Part shown: piece by piece, positions 42,087-53,388 of the stretch | How positions within the stretch are numbered: the stretch's first letter is position 1 | How the letters are laid out: every line of letters begins with the position of its first letter | The notes under the pieces: generated by a model | Database searches by the model: none | The model's input: the letters and a program-made list of their open reading frames with translations, nothing else | Told to the model about the DNA's origin: nothing | Source: Macrothele yani | Taxonomy: Eukaryota > Arthropoda > Arachnida > Araneae > Macrothelidae | Direction of reading: 5' to 3' | Assembly: GCA_039090855.1 (NCBI GenBank) | Contig: CM076995.1 | Location: forward strand, 119,734,270-119,798,269 | Length of the DNA stretch: 64,000 nucleotides | Translations under genes and position numbers: made by a program

Positions 42087-42650
42087 TCAATCGATATACA
42101 TTGCCTCTGTGAGCAACGTATCACTTTTATTCGTTGTGGTTTTTAAATGTCTTATGTCTTCCCATTGGGGGATGTAGTCTTCATCTTTTACAAATTTGGC
42201 CAAAGCTGTATTCATATTATCTTTTTTGATATCGTATTGGTGCTCCTTACGTCGTACTCCCAATGTTCTTGTAGTTGATCCAATATATATCCTGGGTTCT
42301 TGATCCGATGCACTTGGCAATAATGGTATGTATACACCATGTCTATTTATATGTGGAGTGGGGTCGCGGTCGCACTTTATCGTTTCAAAAAGGTTTGTTG
42401 TTTTAACACCAAAGGCCAACTTATGTCTCTTGCATAAATTACTTAACCGTTGATTCACCACCAGTCGAAAATCCAAAGACCCTACATAACGTGGTTTTGG
42501 ATGGTCCAATCGTAATGTAGTCGAGTCAGCCCTATGCTGTGCCCTAATAAGATTCTTTACTACATGATCGGGGTAACCATAGTAATGTGCAAGTTCTTGA
42601 ACGAAGTCTAGCTCTGTCTGACGAAGTTTTTTAGAAGAGGTAATAAACCT
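42087..42650 (-). pseudogene. Penelope-like RT C-terminus and GIY-YIG endonuclease
   Basis: The minus-strand frame runs LRQTELDFVQELAHYYGYPD, VVKNLIRAQH (end of the RT), a linker, then HGVYIPLLPSASDQEPRIYI-GST, TRTLGVRRKEHQYDIKKDN and MNTALAKFVKDEDYIPQWED, ending TLLTEAMYID. The GVY and YIG half-motifs, the following arginine, the KEH histidine and the final glutamate are all present, so the endonuclease module looks intact although the RT palm is missing. No frameshift was seen within the preserved part. Confidence 0.85.
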
Positions 42651-42839
42651 ACTGCCAATGACTCAGGTGTACATAATGGAGATGTTTTTAATCGTGTGAG
42701 ACAGTTTTAATTTTAAATGTATACCGTATCTGATTATTTGCATGTTTTAATATCATGATTTTGTAATTTACATGAAAGAGAAGTTCATGGAACAATATGT
42801 AAAGTCTTTTGCTTAAGACGTGTTGTATTTCAATATGAA

Positions 42840-44046
42840 GTATATTCACTCCTGACAGCCATTCAGCTCAAGCAACGACTCCTCATACTGTTTATGAGGG
42901 TATCGATGAGGTTTTCAGGGATAAATAACCACACTTCAACAGTAACTGCTCTGAGTTCTTGAAGTGTTCTGGTAGGGGTTGGCGAGGTCCAGTGCGTCAA
43001 CCTACAGTATCCCATACCTGTTCAATATAGGATTGAGGCCAGGAGATTGGATTGTAGCTCCATTCAACGAATATCTTCCTCTTTGAGAAAATCGTCGACT
43101 AAATGAACTCGGGGCATTATAGTACATAAAAATAAAATCTGGACAGACGGTTCACCTGAATGGCCTGACCAATGGGTTCAGGATCTTATCTCTGTGCCTC
43201 AGGGCAGTAACAGAGCGGCTCTGAAAGATGTACAACTCTCTGCGTCCGTTCGTTATAATCCCCTCCCCAGATCATCGCACCACCGCCACCAGAGGAACCA
43301 CCAGAGTAGTCCCTTCCTCTGGTGTTATACAGGGTCTGTTGCGGGTCCCATGTTCTCTCCAGATACGAACACATCGCGAATCACTTAAGCTGAATCGACT
43401 CATATGTGAAAAGAATATTTACCCACTGCTCCGGACTCTGATGTTGGTGATTCCACGTTAAACAAGCTCGTTGGACGACGGAAGTTAGAGGGACACAAAT
43501 AAGCAGTCTGCTTGCATGAAGACATTGCTCACAAAGTCATCTATGAACAGTATGTTTTGAAACCCTCGTTCCTGTAGCTGCTGCAAGCTCCAAAAAGAGT
43601 TACCTAGCGGGCATCTCTGTTCCGTCTGGCAGTCAGACTCATGTAGCGGTCGTCTACAGTAGTTGTTGCTCTGGAACGACCTTGACCTAGTCGACGACAA
43701 AATTTCTTGTCTGTTGGAACTGTCTCCAGAATCTTGACACGACATTTTGTGGAACATTCAATGCTCTGAAAACTTCCATTTGGGACTGACCTCTTCCATC
43801 CTACCAATACTTCCACCGCTAAAAATCATCTATACGATGTCTTCGTGGCATATTCAGCTCGACGTGTCGCGTTGAAGAGAAAGCAAGAGTCGCATAGAAA
43901 GACCTACTAGTAGACTCGCTCGTCGTTTCAATGAAATCTTAATTTGTCGAGCATTTGCGTGTTCGCAAATTTTCAGTGCGTTATTTTGCATACATCAGCA
44001 GTTATATACATTTTTGTAGATCATCCTTTTATTTTGGGCACCAGTG
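42840..44046 (-). pseudogene. Tc1-like element, decayed
   Basis: The right end 'gggcaccagtgtacatg' (44037) reads inward on the minus strand as a Tc1 start. Frames then give FQSIECSTKCRVKILE, GQGRSRATTTVDDRYMSLTA and RRNRDAR (helix-turn-helix linker). Further left come YNTRGRDYSGGSSGGGGAMI-WGG and RTQRVVHLSEPLCYC, and relics of the 'PQSYIEQVWDT' block. Catalytic aspartates are not readable in a single frame and several frameshifts are present. Confidence 0.75.
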
Positions 44047-44049
44047 TAC

Positions 44050-44590
44050 ATGAACTCATCGGTAAATCCAGTACAATAGCTGAAAATATTCAGCTTTTGT
44101 CTTGTACTTTCAGTAAAGTTGAACATTTCAGTCTAACTTCATTACGTTTTCCCCTTCTTATATCCAGCGCCTTCATACATTTTGATAACAGCTTGCCTTA
44201 GAATTCACAAAGCTACCAAGTTTTCAATTCTTATTAAATTTTCAACTGCTCCACTTTATCCAAGAAATACTATTTCACAGTGATTTATTGCGTTACGTAA
44301 GTTACAAGAAGCACATTAATTGATTTTGTCAATTTGCAAACGCTTTTAGATTTACTGTGCAGTAATTTGATTTAGGTTTAAACAAATGGTTAAATTCCAT
44401 ATTCATTGTGTACTTCCTGGATTGTAATTTCTCTGTATAGGTATTTCGGTAAGCTAGAAAATTGAGGAAAACAGGCCGGCATAAAATAACAGCTGATATA
44501 TTTCAATTTGTTAATCGGATTTACTTTTGGCTTCATATAAAGATTTCTTAAATCACGAACACACGCGTGACATGTGTAGATCTGTCTTTT
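44050..44590. other. Spacer, nothing recognised
   Basis: AT-rich. No protein or structural signal except that the ~155-bp array leader begins at about 44588. Confidence 0.4.
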
Positions 44591-44828
44591 TAGCACCTCT
44601 TTTGTGAAAACAAAAAGATGATTATTAGCAGGGCCGGATTTCCCATTAGGCGCAATAAGGGCTGCCTGGGAGCCTCACCGTTACCTCCGAGATCTTGAAG
44701 GCCTATCAAGTCGTGACGTCATTTTCAGTGATGTCACACCTCGTGGTTCTATGAGATATGTATTTGATTATGCCACATCCGTGTTGTGTTCACGGCTGCC
44801 GTGGAATTTATAAAAATAAGACACAAAG

Positions 44829-45210
44829 GCCGCCCCGGTAGCGCAGTGGTCTAAGCGATGGCTTCTGATCATTCGCCCTAGCTGGGTCCGTGTTCGAATC
44901 CCGGTGAGGCATGGATGTTTATGTTTGTCTTTCAGCACTGGCTCTCTGTGTACATTGGTCATTTTTCATACTGTAAAAACCATATTGGATGTGTACTTGT
45001 TCACAATGTGTTACTTGATCAACACTGGCTATCTCTGTGTAAATTGATCATTTGGCTTGCTGTAAACCATGTATGATATGTACTTGTTGATGTGAAATAT
45101 GTGTATCTTGTTTATGGCTGCCTGTTTGCCATGTCTCTGTACCACCAAGTCCAACAATAAATCATTAAAAAAAAAACGTCAATCAAAAAAAAAAAAATAA
45201 AAAAAATAAA
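44829..45210 (+). mobile_element. tRNA-headed SINE with an alternative 3' tail
   Basis: The head matches the common SINE ('ggccgccccggtagcgcagt', B box 'gtgttcgaatccc', 'ggcatggatgtttatgtttg', 'cactggctctctgtgtacat'). After that it diverges into a different ~250-base tail with repeated 'gtgtacttgttca' / 'tgtacttgttgatg' modules, 'aataaatcattaaaaaaaaa' and A-rich sequence. Repeats AAGACACAAAG (44818-44828) and AAGATACAAAG (45211-45221) flank it, so head and tail inserted as one unit. Confidence 0.88.
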
Positions 45211-45792
45211 AAGATACAAAGTTCGTGTGTATGGATTTCCTAAAGATCAAGATTTGTGTTCTAAGTGTATTTGTGTTCTAAGTGTATTCGTGCCATTAAA
45301 AGGGATAACTTCACAGTTACACCACATAGTAAGGTATGTACATAGAACATATTTTAATCGAATTTAAATACAAGACCTTAGTAATAACAAAAGACCTTAG
45401 TTAAGTAATTTGGTCAAGCATTTGAAAAAAAAAAAGCATTTTAGCAAATGAATATTTTTGAGGTCTTCTTTAAAAGTGAAATAAATTTTTCCATGTCTAC
45501 TGCCCATTATGGTAACAGTGAACACTTCTTGTTTCATAGTCATCTTCTGGAGGAATAACATGTGCGTGCGCGCGCGTGTCTGTGTGTCTGTGTGTGTGGT
45601 TTTCATTACATTTAGTTCAGATATTTTTTATAACAGCTAAAAACAATGACGTAGTCTTTGAAAACATTCCCCCACGATCGTTCATTCCTGTTACTAAAGT
45701 TACTGAATGAAAAAAAAAAAAGAAAGAAAAACAAAAAACATACGGAATCCTCAAATTGATTTCAGATTTAAAAAACGAAAGCTACAACATCG

Positions 45793-45862
45793 GTTGGTTG
45801 ATTGAATTTTTATGGCGCAAGGGCCATGTTTGTCCAAAGAGCGCCAGACAGTCTTAAAAACG
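45793..45862 (+). repeat. Fragment of a widespread 'GGCGCAAGGGCCA' repeat
   Basis: 'ttttatggcgcaagggccat' and 'ccaaagagcgccaga' resemble a short interspersed repeat I recall from several arthropod and mollusc genomes. Too short to classify. Confidence 0.35.
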
Positions 45863-46308
45863 TGAGCTACAACATCGTAAATACGTTAAGCATTTGCAGT
45901 GATATGTTACATTCGTGACGCAATTTTTCACTGTAATGCCGAAATTCTAAAACAACGATCGTGACCATCGGAAATATGCTCCGATGGGCCCAGGCACTCT
46001 CTCTCTCATGGGCTGCAACTATCCACCGCCAGTGATGTCAAAAACCCGTGCGATGGCCTTTTCTTTCTGGGGGTCACGCAGCCGGTGGGCTACCGGCTCG
46101 CGAAGGAAAAAATACTTCCGGATTACAGTGTTCCATACCACGCGGCTAGTATGGAAAGAATTCGCCGTTTTGATTGGCTACACGTCACGCCGTCAAAGCC
46201 TTCCTTAATCGACTCGACTATGAGATCTCACCATCCCAGTGTGTGTTCGTCATATGTAGTTTGCGCTGTATCTTCGCTTTATGACGTTGATATTTTGTAA
46301 CTAAAATA

Positions 46309-49300
46309 ATGAACAGAAAATTCGAATCCGGTGCGTCAAAACGTAGACAATTAGAAACAAAAGCTCATCAAGCCCAAGCAAATTCCATTGACTCGTTTTT
46401 GCTACGACCTATGCATCCACATCAGGAGAAAGAAGCGGAGTCAACAGCAACGGAAGTGGACTTATTACAAGTGCATGAAGACCTACTTTTTGAAAGCAGC
46501 GAAGAAAACAAATTGGATAACCAAAGAGAAAATGTAGAAACAATTCGTGCCTCGACTACAACTGAAAATCCAAGGAACAAGTACGGGAGCATACACAAAT
46601 ACATGTAATATTGCATTATGGTCAAATGATATAGGTTCTAATAACAAAATGATTTATTTTTATTTGATTAATAAACCGCAAAATATCGGTAATATTGAAT
46701 GTTTAAAAGTCGTGTATAAAGCTCCCGACCAGGAATATTGTAAAAGCTTTAAAGAATCGCACTTCTATTGCATCAACTGTAATGGAATCAAAGAGAAATG
46801 GGGGTCGTCAATTTTCTTGGACACAATCAAATCAGTATATTGCTTTGTTTGTAAACTTTTCACGAAAGTTAAAGTATAAAATAAAACGAAAACGTGATTT
46901 AATGACTGGAGAAATATTTCTAAAACGTTAACTGAGCATGACCGTAGTCGCGGCCATATCAAAACCATGTGTTCATATAAAAAGGGATGTTCAATAATAA
47001 TGGGACGCATCTACACCGAATTGGCAAAGCATATATGTACAGAACAAAACTATTGGAAAGAAGTTTTGAAAAGGTTTATTGCAAAGATGAAATGATTGAG
47101 TAAATTAGGATTGGCATTTAGGAGAAGTAGCGAATATTCAGTCTGAAAGAAAGGAAAATTTCTTAGCCTGCTTGGAATATCTAAGTGAATTTGACGGTTT
47201 TTCGAGGCGTCATTTACAAACGCATGGAAACAATGGGCAAGGAAAATCTAATTATTTGTCGCATCCTACCTGTGACGAGTTCATTCACTTAACGGGAGAC
47301 AAACTGAGACATCAAATTGCTGAAGAAGTGAAAGATTCCACATACTTTTCGGTTGTAATAGATTCGACACCGGACATATCGCAAATGGATCAGCTTATTT
47401 TTATATTAAGGTATGTCGCGGCAAACGGAGGAATCAAAGAAAAACCTTTTCAGTTTGTTGCAGTCGAGGAGCACAAGGCTGCATCCTTAGAAGAAATTGT
47501 ACTAAAGGAATTCAACAATTTATCTTATAACATTAAAAAGTGTAGGGAACAAGTGTAAGACAACCCAGCAAATATGTCAGGCATATATATACAGGGCTAC
47601 AGACCAAAATCAGAAGCCATAGCCCCACTGCATTTTACATTCCTTGTGCAAGTCACTCATTAAACTTAATTGGAAATTCGGCAGCCAATTCCTGCCCAAA
47701 TGCAGTGAAATATTTCTAATTTGCGGACGCCTTGTATATACCTCCTTTTAAAAGACTTTAAAAGTCAACACTACGCTGAAACTTTCCAGATGCTTGTTTG
47801 ACATAAAGTTAAGTGACACAATATGGTCAGATATAACTGATGCAACATTGGTATTACTATTAAAAAATAGTTCTGTGAATATACAAAATGCAAATGAATA
47901 ATAAATATACAGTTGACCTGGATTAGGAGCATTAAATAGAAGTCATCGCTCTTTCCACGTTTACAAGTGAGTCACGGAAAAATTATCATCTACCGCCACC
48001 GGGAATCGAACCTAGGGCCTTCCAGTTAAGCGCCGGACATGCTTCCACTGCACCACAGCGGCCTCAAAGTTCTCCAGACTCACATACGACAAACTGCCAA
48101 AACCATCTGGCAGGTTACTTCTTTGGAGCCCCGCACAATGCTGGGTATTCACCAAAGATGAACAGCAGCAACTGAACAAATAACTAGAAGGCGAATGAAT
48201 AATAAATACACAGTTGACGTGGATTAGGAACATTAAATAGAATTCATCGCTCTTTCCACGTTTATAAGTGAGTCACGTCTAGTTATTTGTTCAGTTGCTG
48301 CTGTTCATCTTTGGTGAATCCTCAGCATTGTGCGGGGCTCCAAAGAAGCAACCTATCAGGTGGTTTTGGCAATTTGTCGTATGTGAGTCTGGAGAATTTC
48401 GAGGTCGTACAGTGGAAGCATGTCCGGCGCGTAACTGGAAGACCATGGGTTCAATTCCCGGTGGCGGCCGATTTTTTCCGTGACTCACTTATAAATGTGG
48501 AAAGAGCGATAACTTTTTTAATGTACAAAATGCGTTGACCGAGATTGAATCATGCGAAGACGAAAAACCAGAATGTCGATTAGAAGCGAAAGGACTACAA
48601 AACAATTCCATGAGAATGAAACAGCTCTATTAACCATATTTTGGAATACGGTATTTCAAGGATTAAATGCAACGCGCAAATATTTGCAGGATCCTAAAAT
48701 GAATCTTTTGATAGCTACGAATTCGCTGAAATCATTAAAAGCATACATCGTAAGTTTGAAAAGTAATTTTCAATCCATAGAAGCCAACGCCAAAACTTTG
48801 GCCGAAAGCCATAAATTTCAAGATGAAAAATGTCGCCAGAAGAAAAGGGAAACGTTTTTTGATGATACTATAAAACGAAGTTGTTCCGTAAGGTAAGAGT
48901 ACATTTAATCACAGAAACCGCTTACATTATATGCGACACGTTAACCTGTGAAAATCACGGTAAAGTCGAAGTCTGTGAAGACTTATCAGGCATGTTTGCT
49001 GAGTTTTTGTTTGTTTGTTTGTTTTTGTTTGTTTCTTCAACATTCAGATGACAAGTGGCGAAGTGCGGATGTCAGCTGATGGAGACATACGTACAAAACA
49101 GACATTGTTATATATCAGTTTCAAGATGAAAGTTTTCAGTTTTTTTAAATTCGTTGAGAAAGAAGGTGTCGGCAGTTCCACGAATATGTACCAATGCCTT
49201 AACGATGGACTGCGATTAACATTTTCAAATGTCGAAACAATATTTAAAAATTTTCTAACAATGCCAGTAACGAATTCCACAGGTGAAAGATCCTTTTCAG

Positions 49301-49445
49301 TTTTTAAGAGGTAAGAAATTACTTTAGAAATTCATTAGGGCAAGAAAAGTTGTCTCAATCTGTCTATGATGTTTATAGGATCAGATGTAACAAATTCTTT
49401 CAATTATGATGACATATTCGACACTTTCTCCAAAACGAAAGGGTG
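46309..49445 (+). pseudogene. hAT transposase (ZMYM1-like, DUF4371 type), decayed
   Basis: Blocks in order: start MNRKFESGASKRRQLETKAH; a TTF-type zinc finger remnant (YCINCNGIKEKWGSS, YCFVCKLF) at 46700-46870; the DUF4371/RNase-H-like part SNYLSHPTCDEFIHLTGDKL, YFSVVIDSTPDISQMDQLIF (catalytic-type Asp) and CREQV...NPANMSG; after the inserted element, ALTEIESCED and WNTVFQGLNATRKYLQDPKM; then NVETIFKNFLTMPVTNSTGE and RSFSVFKR (hATC); end SDVTNSFNYDDIFDTFSKTK at about 49445. Frameshifts and stops occur throughout. Such transposases normally act as dimers on the element ends; this copy is dead. Confidence 0.88.
47892..48523. mobile_element. Composite inverted SINE-like element in the hAT
   Basis: Perfect 10-base repeats TACAAAATGC (47882-47891 and 48524-48533) bracket a unit made of two inverted copies of a tRNA-like repeat (about 47955-48190 minus; 48275-48515 plus). 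The A/B-box region reads 'agtggaagcatgtccggcgc' and 'gggttcaattccc' on the plus strand. In addition, an ~85-base leader ('acagttgacgtggattagga') is directly repeated at about 47895 and 48196. The hAT reading frame resumes exactly after it. Confidence 0.85.
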
Positions 49446-49582
49446 AAAAATTTGCGACCGTACTACTAAGATATTTATTTTATCACACTCCGACATGCGT
49501 TCCAGCCAATTGATATCGCCGATAACAAAGGCCTCTACTTCATACTGCGCTTAGGGTCTCAGAATGTCCAAATCCGGCTCTG

Positions 49583-51140
49583 ATTATTAGTATCATTTTG
49601 TCCGTCCGCCTGTGGACACCATATATCTGAAACCATTCGTCCGATTTGAAAAAAAAATCGCGCTGGAAAGCTTGAAATGTGAAAACGATAATCCTTGCAT
49701 TCCGGGATTTTTACGATGCATAACTTCACTTCTAGAGGGCGTAAATGTAGTTGATAGCGAATTCAAAATACAGTTTATTCCATATCATCACTTTTAAATA
49801 TCCGATTGAAAAAACTCTTTACTCCATTCGATGCCATTTATAACGAAGACTGTGTTGGGTACAGTTTCTTTTTCAAGTAAACATATAAAATTTCCGCTAG
49901 GGGGTGTAAAGTTAAATTGCTATTTCCCCAATATCTCTGCTTCTAAAAGTCCTATTTGAAAAATTCTCTCTGCATCGTATTTTGGTGGGGAAAATCCTGG
50001 AGATCCTATTGGGAAATAATCTAATTTTTACATTTACTTTCTAATTTTTTGGTAAGGAATGATTTGGCCACTAGAGGGCGTAAGTGTATATTTCTGTCTC
50101 TGATGTATTTGCAGAGAAATCTGAGCTTCTGAAAATTCGATTGAAAAATTAATTTGTGAACCTATACAGCTCACTACGAAAAGCCTTTTGTGAGAATACC
50201 TTTTGCTTAAAACAGTGCATGCTTTTTCTGCCAGAGACGTAGATGTGCATCTTATTTTTGTCAATATCTCTGCTTCTAAGTGTCCGATTTTAATTTTTTT
50301 TTCTTTATAGAAGAGATTTTCTGATGTGAAATGCTTTGCATATATTTCAAATTTTTTTAAATGTACAAGTGGGCCACAAGAGAGCGTAAGTTCACGTGTT
50401 CGTTTACAGCATGTTTGCACCAATATCTGCGGGACAAACACTGATTAATTTTTTTTCGGTTAGAAACTAGTAACTATGAAAACATTTTGTGTGTATTTTG
50501 TTACCAAAATAATGCACACTTTCCCCGCTAGGGGCGCAAATGTTTAATCTGTTTTCCTCGACATCTCTTCTTCTAAATGGGCGATTGAAAAAATTCATTT
50601 AACACCGGATACCATTTATTTTGTAGAACACTTTGCTTGTACTTGAGGAATTTTTTAGTTCCCAGTTCTGACGCTAGGTGGTATTTTTGTACTTTTGTTT
50701 GCAGCTGTATCTCCGCTTCTAAAAATCCAATCGTAAGATTCATTTCTTTACTGTATGTCATTCGCTACAGTAAAGATAAGGAACATTACCCTCTTCAAAT
50801 AATGCACTGCTCTCCCGCTAGGAGACGTAAATGTCAAGACCTTGTCTTCTCTATTTCTGCTTCCAGGAGAGTTATTTTAAAAATTATTTTTTCTTAGTAT
50901 AGCTTTTGCTATTAGAATACTTTTCGATCATTTTCTATTTTCCCATTATTCAAAATTGTTCCACTGGAGGTGAAAAGTTATGTAATCTTCTTCTAACTGT
51001 TCGATCTGAAACTACCCTTGTCTCTTATATCTTCCTTCAGCGATGAGAAGCTTTTTGTGCACAATTTGTAAATTTTTGTAACATACTTTTCTGCCGCTAG
51101 TGGAAGAAAGTAATTACTTGTATTTCTAGATGTTTTATCG
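49583..51140 (+). repeat. ~155-bp repeat array with leader, copy 3
   Basis: Leader 'ttttgtccgtccgcctgtgg' then units marked by 'agagggcgtaaatg' (49735), 'gctagggggtgtaaag' (49896), 'agagggcgtaag' (50074), 'gacgtagatg' (50235), 'agagcgtaag' (50382), 'ggggcgcaaatg' (50531), 'gctaggtggta' (50673) and 'aggagacgtaaatg' (50820). Spacing is about 145-178. The leader's first part is on the other side of the hAT (44588-44628). Confidence 0.87.
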
Positions 51141-51254
51141 TTTGTAGAAATCTGATAGATTTTTTTTTTGTAACGTTGACTAATAATTACTTTAAAATAC
51201 CAGTATTTCTTTCGTCGCTGAAAAGATCCGAAAGACACGCAACACTACAACCGC

Positions 51255-51735
51255 TATTTCGGTGTCATCTTCTTTACGCTTTCCAACCGTAGGTTGAAGA
51301 ATTAAGCGTATATATGCTCCAGCTTTGTCCGTCCGTCTGTCTGTCAGCACGATAACTCGCGTAAAAATGTTTCGATTTCGATGAAATTTTAGTATGTGGT
51401 AGGGGACAACCTGGGGATGAACCCTATTGAAAATGGACGAAATGGGGTCAAAGGTAAGTACTTAAGAGCGGGATCCATTCCATCGCCTTTATGCCACATA
51501 ACTTATGTAAAAATGCTTCAATTGCGACAAAACTTTATCATGTTGTTCTGAAGGTACACTGAATCAGTTCTGTTGAATATCATCGAAATGGGGTCAAAGG
51601 TCACTGCAAAGGAGCGAGATTTATTCCACAGCCATTATCCTCATAACTTGACTAAAATGCTTCGATTGCGACAAAACTTTAGTATGTTGTTCCGGTGGTA
51701 TACTGAACGAAATCAATAGTCAGGGTAGGGAGAAG
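51255..51735 (+). repeat. Second 'TCCGTCCGTCTGTC' repeat family
   Basis: Leader 'gctttgtccgtccgtctgtc' and 'agcacgataactcgcgtaaa' followed by about three ~165-base units containing 'aatgcttcgattgcgacaaa', 'actttagtatgttgttc' and 'gaaatggggtcaaaggtcac'. The leader resembles that of the ~155-bp arrays but the unit is different. Confidence 0.8.
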
Positions 51736-52049
51736 CGTTTGTCTGTACACGATTTCTGGTATGTTGGGAAGCGTTTCATAATCAGTGCATTGCATGATTT
51801 TGCTAACATGTTTGTTCATAGTAAAGATTCATGGAGCGAAGGGATCCGGCATGCCTTCAGAGTTGCATATGTGATGCATGTGCCACTGATTTTTGTGTTT
51901 TAGTGACGATTAGAATCCGAAAATGAACGGCAACTTGATTCCAAAGATTAGGCCTCATGTAAGTCTCACCCTCTATATTTACCCCTTCTACCTGAGCTGA
52001 AGATAGAAGTTACATCACATATGTATATTCATCCTGTACAGGTGAAAAC
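51736..52049. other. Spacer, nothing recognised
   Basis: No coding or repeat signal noticed. Confidence 0.4.
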
Positions 52050-52472
52050 TGTTAAATATTTCTAAACAATTAAAATCTATAATTCCTTTAAGTAACGCAG
52101 TAAGCCACTTACCAGCTGCAGGAAGATCTATCCTTAGTAATCACACAGAGGAAAAGGGGATCCACACATATAAATGCTTCAAAGACAACACACTAATATT
52201 TATTGTACATCTCCACAAAAAGGTAATAACTCACTATTCCAACACGCACACCCTCTACATATCACCGACATTGTTGTTCAGTCAAAGATCAACCACTTAG
52301 ATTACTAACAGACGTGAGCAGCAGAAGGTGATCTTCTTTTCAGGCAACGCTGGCTAGAGTAAACAACTATAAAACGTTTCGAGCAGCGCCACCTGCAATT
52401 CTGTTAAATGTTCGCTGAGGCGTCTGGTTCGAAGAACTCTGACAGTCATATTTCTAATAATAATTTCTAACA
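52050..52472 (-). repeat. Copia 3' LTR
   Basis: On the minus strand the LTR starts TGTTAGAAATTATT right after the purine-rich CCAAGTGGGAGAC and ends ATATTTAACA, so it is bounded by TG...CA with short inverted ends. About 423 bp. It lies just downstream of the Copia RNase H frame. The 5' LTR is not in the window. Confidence 0.75.
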
Positions 52473-52492
52473 GTCTCCCACTTGGCTGGAGG

Positions 52493-53388
52493 AGTTCATT
52501 TTATCATGCCTAGTGTCAGTCTAAGTTTTTCACACTGGGGTCCAGCCAACGGCTTGGTGAAAATGTCCGCAACCATTTGAGAAGTATTACAGTAGTTTAA
52601 CTGAAGAATAGTTCCACTCAATTCTTTCACAAACTGATACCGCACCATAATGTGTTTAGATCTGGAATTGATCTTTTGATTTTCTATAAGATGTATAGTT
52701 GATTTGTTATCCTGAAATATTGTAGTGGTTCCAGTCTGTTCACAATCAAAATCCTTGAGTAACTCTCGCAACCACAATAGTTTTTTGCACGCTTCTGCAG
52801 TGGCGATGAACTCTGCTTCGGTTGTCGATAAGACTGTTGTTGACTGCTTACGGCTGGTCCAACATATGGCACTCTTTCCAAGCATGAAAACAAATCCAGA
52901 TGTTGATTTCCAGTCAGTCCGGTCTCCTGCCCAGTCAGCGTCTGCATAGCCTTTTAAAATTAGTGGGTCTTGTGAAGATAGTCTTAATTTAAGGTTTACT
53001 GTTGATTTCAAATAATAAATTAACTTCATAATGGCTAACCAATCTTGTTTACTTGGTTTTTCTACTTTTCTGTTTAAGATGCCTATGGCAGTTGAAATGT
53101 CTGGTCTTGTTACTGTACATAAATACATGACAGCTCCCACTATTTCTCTATAAAGGCCATTATCTTTTAGAAGTTCTTCTTCTTCTTGAATGTTCTTTCT
53201 GTAGTCTGTACTAATTGGTGTTTTAATTTCCTTATTTTGATCTGTAGCATAACTTTGTATAATTTCCTTTATTTTATTACTTTGAATCAGAAGAAAACTT
53301 TCATCTTCTTCTCTTTCTATTTGAATTCCAAGATAATATGTTATGTGGCCTAAATATTTGACTTCAAATTGATTTTTCGGTATCAGTG
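52493..53388 (-). pseudogene. Copia polyprotein 3' end: RT tail and RNase H
   Basis: An open minus-strand frame of nearly 300 codons. The RT end reads FEVKYLGHITYYLGIQIERE, then LYREIVGAVMYLCTVTRPDI and the RNase H YADADWAGDRTDWKSTSGFV, STTEAEFIATAEACKKLLWL, IFQDNKSTIHLIEN, SRSKHIMVRYQFVKE, ending ADIFTKPLAGPQCEKLR and a stop. These are the standard Copia blocks with the RNase H acidic residues (YADADW, TEAE, DN) in place. The frame is unbroken, so the insertion is young, but everything upstream of about 53388 (gag, protease, integrase, most of the RT) is missing. Confidence 0.93.

Larger units (their letters stand above)
41623..42723 (-). mobile_element. Penelope-like element with inverted terminal repeats and 13-bp target duplication
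   Basis: Identical 13-base repeats CCGTATCTGATTA flank it (41610-41622 and 42724-42736). Inside, about 83-base terminal sequences are inverted copies: 41653-41735 and 42641-42722, with landmarks 'tgtacacctgagtcattggc' and its complement. The minus-strand interior carries the RT C-terminus, the endonuclease and a hammerhead-like motif. The RT core is missing. The inverted terminal repeat in a truncated copy is typical Penelope architecture. Confidence 0.9.
44629..49582 (+). mobile_element. ZMYM1-like hAT element, ~5 kb, 8-bp target duplication
   Basis: Ends CAGGGCCGGATTT (44629) and AAATCCGGCTCTG (49570-49582) are inverted repeats flanked by perfect ATTATTAG (44621-44628 and 49583-49590). It carries a decayed transposase and three later insertions (SINE 44829-45210, SINE-like scrap 45793, composite inverted element 47892-48523). 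Removing the hAT joins 'agcacctcttttgtgaaaac' to 'ttgtccgtccgcctgtggac', restoring the leader of the ~155-bp array. Confidence 0.93.

Noticed and set aside
48003..48233. Short protein in the inverted tRNA-like repeats
   Set aside because: Both strands and both copies give the same peptides because of the inverted duplication.
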